From positions 1,059,745 to 1,100,355 of the forward strand of contig NZ_NSKH01000023.1 in NCBI RefSeq assembly GCF_003144095.1: 40,611 nt of DNA, in the 5' to 3' direction. The notes under the pieces were generated by a model. That model had not been told where the DNA came from. It worked only from the letters and a program-made list of their open reading frames with translations, and ran no database searches. The translations under genes were made by a program, and so were the position numbers. Positions 21,011 to 29,535 of this stretch are shown piece after piece (the stretch's first letter is position 1; every line of letters starts with the position of its first letter). Source of the stretch: Streptomyces sp. ICBB 8177. Lineage in GTDB: Bacteria; Actinomycetota; Actinomycetes; Streptomycetales; Streptomycetaceae.

Positions 21011-24000
21011 ATGACTGACACCGGCCCGGTCCCCGGCGAGGGACTGCCGGGGAACGCAGGCGCAGAAGCGGTTCAGCAGCCGCACGCCGACCTGTCCGCG
21101 CAACCGGCCGGCACCCCGGCCGCGGCAGCCGGGTCGGGGCACGGCTGGAGCACCGACGCTTTCCTGGCCCCCGCGACGCCCGTCTTCGACTACCTCGACC
21201 AGCCGGAGGGCGTCGAGCCGCCGGTGGCCGCCGAGGACGACGACCTGCTGCTGATGCCCGCCCCGCAGGGTTCCTGGGGCGACCCGCAGCCGGTCCCGCC
21301 GCAGCCGCCGTTCCCGCAGCCGTCGGCCCCCGGGCAGGCCCAGGCACCGCAGCACGAGGCACCGGCCGCTGCGCAGGCGGTCGACACGGAGGAGGCCGTC
21401 GCGCCCGAGGCCGCCGTCGCGCAGCCCGGAAGCGGCCGGCCGGAGGCGGCGCAGGCAGAGCAGGTTCAGGCTGAGCCCGTTCAGGCTGAATCCGTTCACG
21501 CCGAGCCCGCTGAGGCCGGTCCCGTTCACGTCGATCCGGCTCAGGCCGATCCCGGTCACGGTGAGGCGCGGGCCGGGGCCGTGCCGCAGGAGGCGCTGCC
21601 CGCCGAGGGCGCCGTGCCGCAGGAGTCCGCCGACGCCGACTCCGCACGCATCGAGCCGGGTTCGCTGGACCTGGGCCACACCGGCCCCGGTCAGCCCGAA
21701 GCCGTCGAGGCGCTGCCCGACCCCGTGACGACCGGCGCCCAGCAGCCCGCCCAGGGCGCGGAGCAGGTGGCCGCCGCGCCGGTGGCCGGCGCGGACGGGC
21801 AGCCCGCGGCCGAGCCCGTCGCCGCCCCCGAGGCACCGGTGCAGGACGCGCAGGCCGCGCCGCCTGCCGGGCCCGCGCCGCTCGCCGAGCCCGTCCGGGA
21901 GAACGCCGCCGTGGACCCCGCCGCCGAGGCCGACCCCGCCGTCGCACCTGCGTCCCGCGTGCCCGCGCCTGGCGGCCCGGCGGGCTCCGCCGCCGGTCAG
22001 AACGGCCAGAACGGTCAGAACGGCGCGGTACGGCGGCCGTTGCACCTCGGTCCGCCCACCCCCGCCGCGCTGGGATCCGACTCGTCCGGCGGGGTGTCGG
22101 TGCGTTCGCTCGCCGACCGCGGCCCCACGCCGCCGCCCGTCGCGCCCACTCCGGTGCGCGACTCCGTCCCCGGCGACCCGACCACCGGACCCGAGTACCT
22201 CGACGTACCGGTGGACGAGACCGCCTCCATCCCGGCCCAGCAGAACGGCGAAGCGCCCGTGGCGGGCGGCCCCTGGGGCCCGACGCCGGCCGCTGCCGCC
22301 ACCGTGACGCCCGAGGCGCCCGCGCAGCCGCAGCCGCAGCCGGAAGCCGAGGCCCAGGACCCGCCCGAGGCGCAAGCGATCCCGCAGGCCGGGCGGCCGG
22401 TGGCGCCGGAGCGGCCTGAGGGGGCCCAGCAGCCCGAGGACGCCCAGCAGGCCGAACAGCCCGAGGCGGGGCCCGTGGTGGAGCCGGTCGCCGTACCGGT
22501 CGACGTCGCCGAGAGCCCGCGTGGCGGGCCGGCCGACGAGCCCGGGGCCCTGGCCGACCTCGACCGCGAGCCGGTGCGCGTGACGGTCGTCCCGGAGCCC
22601 CGGGCCGCCGAGCCGCAGGCCGAAGCCGTCCCCGTTCAGCCGGAGCGGGCCGAGACACCGGCGCAGGCCCCCGCCCCCGCTGACGACGCGACGCCAGCCG
22701 GTGCGACGCCCGCCGCCGACCAGGAGCCGTCGCCGCGGACGTCGGCCGTGGACACCGTTGCGGGCCCTGCCGTCGACACCGCGACGGACGCCGACGGTGA
22801 AGCCCCCGGGGAGACCTCCGGCAAGGCTGGGAGCGGTAGCGAGGGCGAAGCCGCCGCCACATCCGCCGCCGCGGGATACGACGAGGCCGTACGCGACGCC
22901 GTGCACAAGGTGATCCGCGAGCGCCGCGACATCCGCAACGGCTTCCGCCAGGACCCGATCCCGCACGAGGTGCTGCTGCGCGTGCTGGAGGCGGCGCACA
23001 CCGCGCCCAGCGTCGGCCACTCCCAGCCGTGGGACTTCGTGGTCATCCGCTCCGACAAGACCCGCGAGAAGATGCACGAACTGGCGATGCGTCAGCGTGA
23101 CGCGTACGCCAAGTCGCTGCCGAAGGCCCGCGCCAAGCAGTTCCGCGAGCTGAAGATCGAGGCGATCCTCGACACCCCGGTCAACATCGTGGTGACCGCG
23201 GACCCGACGCGCGGCGGCCGTCACACCCTCGGCCGCCACACCCAGCCGCAGATGGCCCCGTACAGCTCGGCGCTCGCGGTGGAGAACCTGTGGCTCGCCG
23301 CCCGCGCCGAAGGCCTCGGCGTCGGCTGGGTCAGCTTCTTCGACGAGCGCGAGATGGTCCGCGAACTGGGCCTGCCCGACCACCTGGAGGTCGTCGCCTA
23401 CCTGTGCGTGGGGTACGTGGACGAGTTCCCGGAGGACCCCGAACTGGTGCAGGCGGGCTGGTCCAAGCGCCGTCCGCTGGCCTGGGTGGTGCACGAGGAG
23501 GAGTACGGCAACCGCGCCCTTCCCGGCGAGGCACCGCACGACCTGCTGGACGAGACACTGCGCGGCATCCGCCCGCTGGACGCCAAGGCGCTCGGCGAGG
23601 CGTGGGAGCGGCAGAAGCGGATGACCAAGCCGTCGGGCGCGCTCGGCATGCTGGAGATCATCTCCGCGCAGCTGTGCGGTCTGTCCCGGCAGTGCCCGCC
23701 GCCCATCCCCGAGCCCGCCGCCGTCGCGATCTTCGCCGGTGACCACGGGGTGCACGCCCAGGGCGTCACCGCGTGGCCGCAGGAGGTCACCGGCCAGATG
23801 GTGGAGAACTTCCTCGCCGGGGGAGCGGTCTGCAACGCGTTCGCCAACCAGGTGGGCGCCGAGGTCTGCGTGATCGACGTCGGCGTCGCGTCCGAACTGC
23901 CCACCACGCCCGGCCTGCTGCCGCGCAAGGTGCGGCACGGCACCGGTGACTTCACCACCGGCCCGGCCATGACCCGCGAGGACGTGCTGCGGGCGATCGA

Positions 24001-24595
24001 GGTGGGCATCGAGACCGCCCGCGACCTGGTGGCCGCCGGCAACAAGGCGCTGCTCACCGGCGAGATGGGTATCGCCAACACCACCGCGTCCGCCGCGCTG
24101 ATCTCGGTCTACACCGGCGTCGACCCGGCCGAGGTCACCGGCCGCGGCACCGGCATCAACGACGAGATGCACGCCCGCAAGGTGGACGTGGTGCGCCGCG
24201 CCCTGGAGTTGCACAAGCCCGACCCCGCCGACCCCATCGGCGTCCTCGCGGCCATCGGCGGCCTGGAGCACGCGGCCATGGTCGGTCTGCTGCTCGGCGG
24301 CGCGTCGCTGCGCACCCCGGTCATCCTGGACGGCGTGAGCGCCGGGGCCGCCGCGCTGGTCGCCCGGGCCGTCGCTCCCGAGGCACTGGCCGCCTGCATC
24401 GCGGGTCACCGCAGCGCGGAGCCCGGCCACGTGGCGGCCCTGACCAAGCTCGGTCTGCGTCCGCTGGTCGACCTCGACCTGAGGCTGGGCGAGGGCACCG
24501 GTGCCCTGCTCGCGCTGCCGCTGGTGCAGAGCGCGGCTCGGGTGATGCACGAGGTGGCCACGTTCGACTCGGCGGGCGTCACCGAGAAGGGCTGA
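21011..24595 (+). CDS. cobT: BluB-CobT fusion with about 620-residue low-complexity N-terminus
   Basis: A 1194-residue protein. Residues 1 to about 620 are Pro/Ala/Glu/Gln-rich and probably disordered, with islands such as EDDDLLLMP and RRPLHLGPPTPAAL (about 340-355). Residues about 622-830 are a BluB nitroreductase-like domain (RDIRNGFRQDPIP, PWDFVVIRSD) that makes 5,6-dimethylbenzimidazole from FMNH2. Residues about 843-1194 are CobT, which attaches this base to nicotinate mononucleotide to give alpha-ribazole phosphate; the catalytic Glu lies in LRLGEGTGA (Glu1161). The fusion places two consecutive lower-ligand steps in one chain. The ATG at 21011 follows GAGGGG; ATG 20885 is an in-frame alternative. 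Confidence 0.9.
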   Translation: MTDTGPVPGEGLPGNAGAEAVQQPHADLSAQPAGTPAAAAGSGHGWSTDAFLAPATPVFDYLDQPEGVEPPVAAEDDDLLLMPAPQGSWGDPQPVPPQPPFPQPSAPGQAQAPQHEAPAAAQAVDTEEAVAPEAAVAQPGSGRPEAAQAEQVQAEPVQAESVHAEPAEAGPVHVDPAQADPGHGEARAGAVPQEALPAEGAVPQESADADSARIEPGSLDLGHTGPGQPEAVEALPDPVTTGAQQPAQGAEQVAAAPVAGADGQPAAEPVAAPEAPVQDAQAAPPAGPAPLAEPVRENAAVDPAAEADPAVAPASRVPAPGGPAGSAAGQNGQNGQNGAVRRPLHLGPPTPAALGSDSSGGVSVRSLADRGPTPPPVAPTPVRDSVPGDPTTGPEYLDVPVDETASIPAQQNGEAPVAGGPWGPTPAAAATVTPEAPAQPQPQPEAEAQDPPEAQAIPQAGRPVAPERPEGAQQPEDAQQAEQPEAGPVVEPVAVPVDVAESPRGGPADEPGALADLDREPVRVTVVPEPRAAEPQAEAVPVQPERAETPAQAPAPADDATPAGATPAADQEPSPRTSAVDTVAGPAVDTATDADGEAPGETSGKAGSGSEGEAAATSAAAGYDEAVRDAVHKVIRERRDIRNGFRQDPIPHEVLLRVLEAAHTAPSVGHSQPWDFVVIRSDKTREKMHELAMRQRDAYAKSLPKARAKQFRELKIEAILDTPVNIVVTADPTRGGRHTLGRHTQPQMAPYSSALAVENLWLAARAEGLGVGWVSFFDEREMVRELGLPDHLEVVAYLCVGYVDEFPEDPELVQAGWSKRRPLAWVVHEEEYGNRALPGEAPHDLLDETLRGIRPLDAKALGEAWERQKRMTKPSGALGMLEIISAQLCGLSRQCPPPIPEPAAVAIFAGDHGVHAQGVTAWPQEVTGQMVENFLAGGAVCNAFANQVGAEVCVIDVGVASELPTTPGLLPRKVRHGTGDFTTGPAMTREDVLRAIEVGIETARDLVAAGNKALLTGEMGIANTTASAALISVYTGVDPAEVTGRGTGINDEMHARKVDVVRRALELHKPDPADPIGVLAAIGGLEHAAMVGLLLGGASLRTPVILDGVSAGAAALVARAVAPEALAACIAGHRSAEPGHVAALTKLGLRPLVDLDLRLGEGTGALLALPLVQSAARVMHEVATFDSAGVTEKG
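21464..21568 (+). repeat. Seven imperfect 15-bp tandem repeats inside the BluB-CobT gene
   Basis: Units begin GTTCAGGCTGAGCCC, GTTCAGGCTGAATCC, GTTCACGCCGAGCCC and continue with more divergence. They encode pentapeptides of the form V-Q/H-A-E/D-P (VQAEP, VQAES, VHAEP, AEAGP, VHVDP, AQADP, GHGEA). The block lies at residues about 152-186 of the disordered N-terminus and probably varies in copy number between strains. Confidence 0.8.
21995..22021 (+). repeat. Three 9-bp repeats (GQN) in the BluB-CobT gene
   Basis: GGTCAGAAC, GGCCAGAAC and GGTCAGAAC encode GQNGQNGQN just before the conserved-looking RRPLHLGPPTP island. It is a short microrepeat in low-complexity sequence. Confidence 0.8.
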
Positions 24596-24629
24596 CCGGA
24601 GCCCGCGAGGGCGGATCCGGGCCCGTACG

Positions 24630-24662
24630 ACGGCGACCGCGCAGGCCGGGGCCGGTCGCCGT
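24630..24662 (+). terminator. Hairpin after the BluB-CobT gene
   Basis: ACGGCGACC (24630-24638) and GGTCGCCGT (24654-24662) form a perfect 9-bp stem around a 15-nt GC-rich loop, 35 nt after the stop. It probably ends the cobT transcript; a TAAGGT box at 24700-24705 could then start that of the next gene. Confidence 0.55.
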
Positions 24663-24839
24663 GCGATGTGCCTCGCCGCGCGGCGCCCGTCGCGCACCGT
24701 AAGGTTGTCACCACCGGCTGGGCGCCCACCCCGACCGCGGGCCGGCACGGGCCGGTCCGCCGGTCCCGGCCGGACTCCGGGCGACGGCACGGAGCCGTCG
24801 TCCCCCGCACCGCCGCATCGCATGAGGAGCCGCACCGCC

Positions 24840-26063
24840 ATGGACCGTAACGACGTGCCCGCCTATCCGGTCGGACTGCGCCTCGCCGGACGGCGGGTCG
24901 TCGTGCTCGGCGGCGGTCAGGTCGCGCAGCGCAGGCTCCCCTCCCTGGTGTCCGCGGGCGCCGACGTCGTGCTCATCTCCACCTCCGCCACCGCGTCCGT
25001 CGAGGCCATGGTCACCGCGGGGGAGGTGCGCTGGGAGCGCCGCCGTTACACGTACGGGGACCTGGAGGGCGCCTGGTACGTGGTGGTCGCCACCGACGAT
25101 CCCGAGGCCAACGCCGCCGCCTCCGCCGAGGCCGAGGAGCGCCGGGTGTGGTGCGTGCGCAGCGACGACGCCGACGCCGCCACCGCCTGGACCCCGGCGA
25201 CCGGGCGCAGCGAGGGCGTGACGGTCGCGGTGCTCACCGGAAGCGATCCGCGCCGCTCGGCGGCGGTACGGGACGCGGTGGTCGAGGGCCTGCGCGACGG
25301 CTCGCTGGCCGCGCCCCGGCGCCGGGCCCGCGGGGTCGGCGTGGCGCTGGTCGGCGGCGGCCCCGGGGACCCGGACCTGATCACCGTGCGCGGACGCAGG
25401 ATGCTCGCCGAGGCGGACGTGGTGGTCGCCGACCGGCTCGGACCGCGTGACCTGCTGGACGAACTGCCGCCGCACGTCGAGGTGATCGACGCCGCCAAGA
25501 TCCCGTACGGCCGGGCGATGGCGCAGGAGGCGATCAACGCCGCGCTGATCGAGCACGCCAAGGCGGGCAAGGCCGTCGTCAGGCTCAAGGGCGGCGACCC
25601 GTTCGTCTTCGGGCGGGGCATGGAGGAGGCGCAGGCGCTGGCCGAGGCGGGCATCCCGTACACCGTGGTGCCCGGGATCTCCAGCTCGATCAGCGTGCCG
25701 GGAGCCGCGGGCATCCCGGTGACGCACCGCGGCGTGGCGCACGAGTTCACCGTGGTCAGCGGCCACGTCGCACCGGAAGACCCGCGATCGCTGGTGGACT
25801 GGGCGGCGCTGGCGAGGCTGCGCGGCACGCTGGTGGTGCTGATGGGCGTGGAGAAGATCGGCGCCATCGCCGCCGCGCTCGTCGCCCACGGCCGGGACGC
25901 GGACACGCCGGTCGCCGTCGTGCAGGAGGGCACCACCGCGGCGCAGCGCCGGGTGGACGCCGTGCTCGGCACGGTCGGCGACGTCGTGAAGGCCGAGGGC
26001 GTACGGCCCCCGGCGGTGATCGTCATCGGCGACGTGGTCACGGTGGGCGCGGACCGTGACTGA
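24840..26063 (+). CDS. cysG: Precorrin-2 dehydrogenase / uroporphyrinogen-III C-methyltransferase fusion
   Basis: A 407-residue CysG-like protein. Residues about 5-155 form the Met8/CysG-N domain with the dinucleotide motif VVVLGGGQVAQRRLPSL, which oxidises precorrin-2. Residues about 165-405 are the SUMT domain (VALVGGGPGDPDLITVRG, VRLKGGDPFVFGRG, VVPGISSSISVPGAAGIPVTHRG), which methylates uroporphyrinogen III at C2 and C7. The products feed siroheme and cobalamin. The ATG at 24840 has GAGGAG 10 nt upstream, better than the in-frame ATG at 24822. Its stop overlaps the next gene by 8 nt. Chelatase activity cannot be confirmed by eye. Symbol cobA is sometimes used for the SUMT part. Confidence 0.92.
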   Translation: MDRNDVPAYPVGLRLAGRRVVVLGGGQVAQRRLPSLVSAGADVVLISTSATASVEAMVTAGEVRWERRRYTYGDLEGAWYVVVATDDPEANAAASAEAEERRVWCVRSDDADAATAWTPATGRSEGVTVAVLTGSDPRRSAAVRDAVVEGLRDGSLAAPRRRARGVGVALVGGGPGDPDLITVRGRRMLAEADVVVADRLGPRDLLDELPPHVEVIDAAKIPYGRAMAQEAINAALIEHAKAGKAVVRLKGGDPFVFGRGMEEAQALAEAGIPYTVVPGISSSISVPGAAGIPVTHRGVAHEFTVVSGHVAPEDPRSLVDWAALARLRGTLVVLMGVEKIGAIAAALVAHGRDADTPVAVVQEGTTAAQRRVDAVLGTVGDVVKAEGVRPPAVIVIGDVVTVGADRD

Positions 26064-26859
26064 CCCCATCACGATCGACGACCCCGACGACCCGCGGCTG
26101 CACGACTACACGTCGCTGACCGACGTCGAGCTGCGCCGCCGAAGGGAGCCCGCGGAGGGGCTGTTCATCGCCGAGGGCGAGAAGGTCATCCGCCGCGCGC
26201 GGCAGGCCGGTTACCGCATGCGCTCGACGCTGTTGTCGGCGAAGTGGATCGGCCAGCTGCGCGACGTCATCGACGAGGTGCCCGCTCCGGTCTACCTGGT
26301 CAGCCCGGAGCTGGCCGAACGGGTCACCGGTTACCACGTGCACCGCGGAGCCCTGGCCTCCATGCAGCGCAGGCAACTGCCCACCGTGAGCGAGGTGTTG
26401 GCGGGCACCCGGCGCGTCGCCGTCTTCGAGGACCTGGTCGACCACGCCAACCTGGGCGCCGCCTTCCGCAACGCGGCCGCCCTGGGCATCGACGCCGTCC
26501 TCCTCACGCCACGCTGCGCCGACCCCCTCTACCGGCGGGCAGTGAAGGTGTCGATGGGCGCGGTCTTCCACGTCCCCTGGACGCGGATGACCTCCTGGCC
26601 GCAGGACATCGAGGTGCTCCGCCGGCACGGCTTCGTGACGGCCGCCCTGTGCCTGTCGGACAAGTCGATCACCATCGACGAACTGGCCGCCCGCAGACAC
26701 GAGAAGCTGGCCCTGATGCTGGGCACCGAAGGCGACGGCCTGTCAGAAGGCGCCCTGAGGGCGGCCGATGAGCGGGTCCGCATCCCGATGGCCGCCGGAG
26801 TGGACTCCCTCAACGTCGCCGCGGCCTCCGCCGTCGCCTTCCATACGACGAGGTCCTGA
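26056..26859 (+). CDS. TrmH/SpoU family RNA 2'-O-methyltransferase
   Basis: The 267-residue protein has an N-terminal substrate-binding L30e-like part (FIAEGEKVIRRARQAGY) and a C-terminal SPOUT knot: motif 1 NLGAAFRNAAALG, motif 2 LMLGTEGDGLS, motif 3 SLNVAAASAVAFH. Such enzymes methylate a ribose 2'-OH in rRNA or tRNA, and related actinomycete proteins include thiopeptide-resistance methylases. The GTG at 26056 lies within the end of cysG (8-nt overlap), so translation is coupled although the functions look unrelated. The target nucleotide is not predictable here. Confidence 0.9.
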   Translation: MTDPITIDDPDDPRLHDYTSLTDVELRRRREPAEGLFIAEGEKVIRRARQAGYRMRSTLLSAKWIGQLRDVIDEVPAPVYLVSPELAERVTGYHVHRGALASMQRRQLPTVSEVLAGTRRVAVFEDLVDHANLGAAFRNAAALGIDAVLLTPRCADPLYRRAVKVSMGAVFHVPWTRMTSWPQDIEVLRRHGFVTAALCLSDKSITIDELAARRHEKLALMLGTEGDGLSEGALRAADERVRIPMAAGVDSLNVAAASAVAFHTTRS

Positions 26860-26892
26860 GACCCCGCTGCGCGAAACGCGCCCGGAACCAGT

Positions 26893-26939
26893 CCCGCGGC
26901 GGCCACCGGCGGGGCGGCCCGCCCACGTGGTGCCGCGGG
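26893..26939. terminator. Possible terminator between convergent genes
   Basis: CCCGCGGC (26893-26900) pairs with GCCGCGGG (26932-26939), and the enclosed GC-rich stretch can form further stems. It lies between the TrmH-like gene (+) and the acyl-CoA dehydrogenase (-). Confidence 0.45.
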
Positions 26940-26956
26940 CCGCTCCGCCGCCCGCC

Positions 26957-28084
26957 TCACCCCGCCGCGGGCAGGTTCACCAGGGCCGCCAGGCGGGTGC
27001 GGTGGTGGCCCGGGGTGCCCAGGGCGAGTTCGCAGGACTTGGCGCGCTTCAGGTGGAGGTGGGCGGGATGCTCCCACGTCATGCCGATGCCCGCGTGCAA
27101 CTGGACGCACTCCTCGGCCGCGTGGACCGCCGCCGTCGAGCAGTACGCCTGGGCGACGGCGACCGCCACCGCCGCGTCGGGGCTGCCGGTCGCCAGCGCG
27201 TCCGCCGCCGCCCTCGCCGCGGCCCGCGCCGAGACGACCTCCAGCCACACGTCGGCCAGCCGGTGCTTCAGCGCCTGGAACGAGCCCACGACACGCCCGA
27301 ACTGCCGCCGCTCGCCCAGGTATCGCATCGTCTCGTCCAGGCACCACTGCGCGACGCCGACCTGCTCCGACGCCAGCAGCCCCGCCCCCGCCAGCAGCGC
27401 ACCCTCCAGTGCGGAGGCCCCCGGGCCCGCCAGGCGGTGCGCCGTCGCGCCGTCCACGGTCACGTCGGCGATCGGGCGGGTCAGGTCGAGCGGGACGGCG
27501 GGAGTGACGCGCATCCCGGGCGTGTCGGACGTCAGCGCGTACAGCCCGGGCCCCTCCGGGCCGGTCGCCGGGACCACCAGGACGTCCGCCACCGCCGCGT
27601 CCGCGACGCTGGTCACCGTTCCGCTCAACACCCCGTCGGCATCGGCGCGTACGGCCTGCGGGAACGACACGCCCGGCCCGTACGTCAACGGCACCGCCAG
27701 CGCTCCCACCGACGCGCCGGAGGCCAACGAGTCCAGCAGACGCGCGACGCGTTCGTCCGCCGTGTCGCAGCCGAGCAGCGCAGTGGTCGCCAGCACCGCG
27801 CTGCCCAGGAACGGCACGGGCGCGACCGCCCCGCCCAGCTCCTCCAGTACGACCGCCGCCTCCCGCGCCGAGGCGCCCGCGCCACCCAGCTTCTCCGGCA
27901 CCAGCAGCCCGGCGAGACCGGAACCGGCCGCCAGCGTGCGCCACAGCCCGAGGTCGTACGGCTCGTCGCTCTCACAGCGCGCCAGCACCGCCGACGCCGG
28001 GCAGCGGTCGGTCAGCACGTCCCGCACCGTCGCGCGCAGATCGTCCTCGACGTCGGAGTAGAGCAGGTCGGGGGTGGCGCTCAT
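26957..28084 (-). CDS. Acyl-CoA dehydrogenase family protein (partner subunit)
   Basis: A 375-residue acyl-CoA dehydrogenase, shorter and more diverged than its upstream partner. An N-terminal helical domain (SDVEDDLRATVRDVL) precedes a middle domain and a C-terminal four-helix domain (QFGRVVGSFQALKHRLADVW, then CVQLHAGIGMTWEHPAHLHLKRA). Its ATG at 28084 overlaps the stop of the partner (ATGA), so the two are made together. In actinobacteria such adjacent pairs, for example in sterol side-chain degradation, form alpha2beta2 heterotetramers in which one subunit is catalytically incomplete. A heteromeric enzyme is therefore inferred. The acyl substrate is unknown. Confidence 0.88.
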   Translation of the reverse strand: MSATPDLLYSDVEDDLRATVRDVLTDRCPASAVLARCESDEPYDLGLWRTLAAGSGLAGLLVPEKLGGAGASAREAAVVLEELGGAVAPVPFLGSAVLATTALLGCDTADERVARLLDSLASGASVGALAVPLTYGPGVSFPQAVRADADGVLSGTVTSVADAAVADVLVVPATGPEGPGLYALTSDTPGMRVTPAVPLDLTRPIADVTVDGATAHRLAGPGASALEGALLAGAGLLASEQVGVAQWCLDETMRYLGERRQFGRVVGSFQALKHRLADVWLEVVSARAAARAAADALATGSPDAAVAVAVAQAYCSTAAVHAAEECVQLHAGIGMTWEHPAHLHLKRAKSCELALGTPGHHRTRLAALVNLPAAG

Positions 28085-29298
28085 CGGGGCAGGTCCTTCC
28101 ACGCGACGTCCTTGTCGGTACGGGGTTCCGAGGGCAGGCCGAGCACCCGCTCGGCGACGATGTTGCGCAGGATCTCCGACGTGCCGCCCTCGATGGAGTT
28201 GCCCTTGGCCCGCAGATAGCGGTACCCGGCGTCGTGGCCGAAGAAGTCGACCGTCTCCGGACGGGTCATCTCCCAGCCGTGGTACCGCAGACCCTCCTCG
28301 CCCAGCAGTTCCACCTCGAGACCGCTGACCGCCTGGTTGAGCCGGGCGAACGCCAGCTTCAGCCCCGACCCCTCAGGCCCCGGCGCGCCGACCGCGAGCT
28401 GCTGGCGGACGCGTTCCGCGGTGAGCCGGGCGACCTCGGAGTCCACCCACAACCGCAGCAGCCGCTCGTGCAGTTCGGGGGTGCGCAGCTCGGGCCGTTC
28501 GCGCCAGGTGGCGGCGGCCACGCCGATCATGCCGCCCTCGCGCGGCACGGCGCCGCCGCCGATCGCCACCCGCTCGTTCATCAACGTGGTCTGCGCGACC
28601 CGCCAGCCGTCGCCCTCGTCGCCGAGCCGGTGCGCGTCCGGGATCCGCACGTCGGTGAGGAAGACCTCGTTGAACTCCGCCTCACCGGTGATCTGCCGCA
28701 ACGGCCTGACCTCGACACCGGGCGCGGTCATGTCGCAGACGAAGTACGTGATGCCGCGGTGCTTGGGCACGTCGGGGTCGGTACGGGCGATCAGGATGGC
28801 CCAGCGGGCGTTGTGGGCGTTGGACGTCCACACCTTCTGGCCGTTGACCGTCCACGCGTCGCCGTCGCGCACCGCACGGGTGCGCAGCCCGGCGAGGTCG
28901 GAACCGGCACCCGGCTCGCTGAACAGCTGGCACCACACCTCCTCCCCGGTCCACAGCGGCCGCAGAAAGCGCGACTTCTGCTCCTCGGTGCCGAAGCGCA
29001 GGATGGTCGGCGCGGCCATGCCCAGCCCGATGCCGATCCGGCGCGGGTCGTTGTCGGGCGCGCCGGCCGCGGTCAGCTCCGCGTCCACCACGCCCTGCAA
29101 GGCGCGCGGCGCGCCGAGACCGCCGAGGCCCTCGGGGAAGTGCACCCAGGCCAGCCCCGCGTCGAACCGTGCCCGCAGGAAGGCGGCGCGGTCGGTCGTG
29201 ACCGGGTCGTGCTCCGCCAGGAACGCGCGGACCCGGCGCCGGACCTCCTCCGCGTCCAGCCCGCCCCGGCCGGTGGTGGCCGTCGTCTTCGTGGTCAT
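28081..29298 (-). CDS. Acyl-CoA dehydrogenase (FadE-like)
   Basis: A 405-residue flavoprotein that would introduce a double bond into acyl-CoA. Recognisable segments are QLFSEPGAGSDLAGL (FAD/substrate loop), WTVNGQKVWTSNAHNA, the C-terminal GNSIEGGTSEILRNIVAERVLGLP signature and an intact central beta domain. The ATG at 29298 follows GGGAGGACG on the minus strand; the frame upstream reaches into the regulatory region and lacks coding character. It is first of a two-gene operon with 26957-28084. A palindrome matching a KstR2-type operator lies 50 nt upstream, suggesting control by a TetR repressor of lipid or steroid catabolism encoded elsewhere. Confidence 0.92.
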   Translation of the reverse strand: MTTKTTATTGRGGLDAEEVRRRVRAFLAEHDPVTTDRAAFLRARFDAGLAWVHFPEGLGGLGAPRALQGVVDAELTAAGAPDNDPRRIGIGLGMAAPTILRFGTEEQKSRFLRPLWTGEEVWCQLFSEPGAGSDLAGLRTRAVRDGDAWTVNGQKVWTSNAHNARWAILIARTDPDVPKHRGITYFVCDMTAPGVEVRPLRQITGEAEFNEVFLTDVRIPDAHRLGDEGDGWRVAQTTLMNERVAIGGGAVPREGGMIGVAAATWRERPELRTPELHERLLRLWVDSEVARLTAERVRQQLAVGAPGPEGSGLKLAFARLNQAVSGLEVELLGEEGLRYHGWEMTRPETVDFFGHDAGYRYLRAKGNSIEGGTSEILRNIVAERVLGLPSEPRTDKDVAWKDLPR

Positions 29299-29347
29299 AC
29301 GCCGCGTCCTCCCAGACCCGCCCCGGGGGCGGGCCGTCCGTGAGCTA

Positions 29348-29361
29348 AGCAAGCGCTTGGT
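29348..29361. promoter_or_regulatory. Putative TetR-type (KstR2-like) operator
   Basis: AGCAAGCGCTTGGT fits the 14-bp consensus AnCAAGnnCTTGnT described for KstR2 of mycobacteria, with a perfect 10-bp core CAAGCGCTTG. It is placed 50-63 nt upstream of the acyl-CoA dehydrogenase start, where a repressor would block transcription. No regulator gene is adjacent. Other TetR proteins of fatty-acid genes use related sites, so the identity of the repressor is open. Confidence 0.6.
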
Positions 29362-29431
29362 AAGTTACCGAACGCGGCGGGAGCGCGCCAGCCCCTGGCG
29401 TGATGTGCGGGGATGGCGGGGGAGGTGTCGA

Positions 29432-29457
29432 CTACTTGTCGGTTTGTCGACAGGTAG
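29432..29457. terminator. Hairpin downstream of the kinase gene
   Basis: CTACTTGTCG (29432-29441) and CGACAGGTAG (29448-29457) form a 10-bp stem with one G-T pair around a 6-nt loop. It lies 79 nt beyond the kinase stop in its direction of transcription and could terminate it; no T-tract follows. A role as protein-binding site is also possible. Confidence 0.45.
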
Positions 29458-29535
29458 AGGCGTCAGGTGGGGCGGTCACGCGTGCGGCGGATCAGGGCGG
29501 TGGTCCGGCTCCGTGCTCGAACGGAGCGCGGTCGC

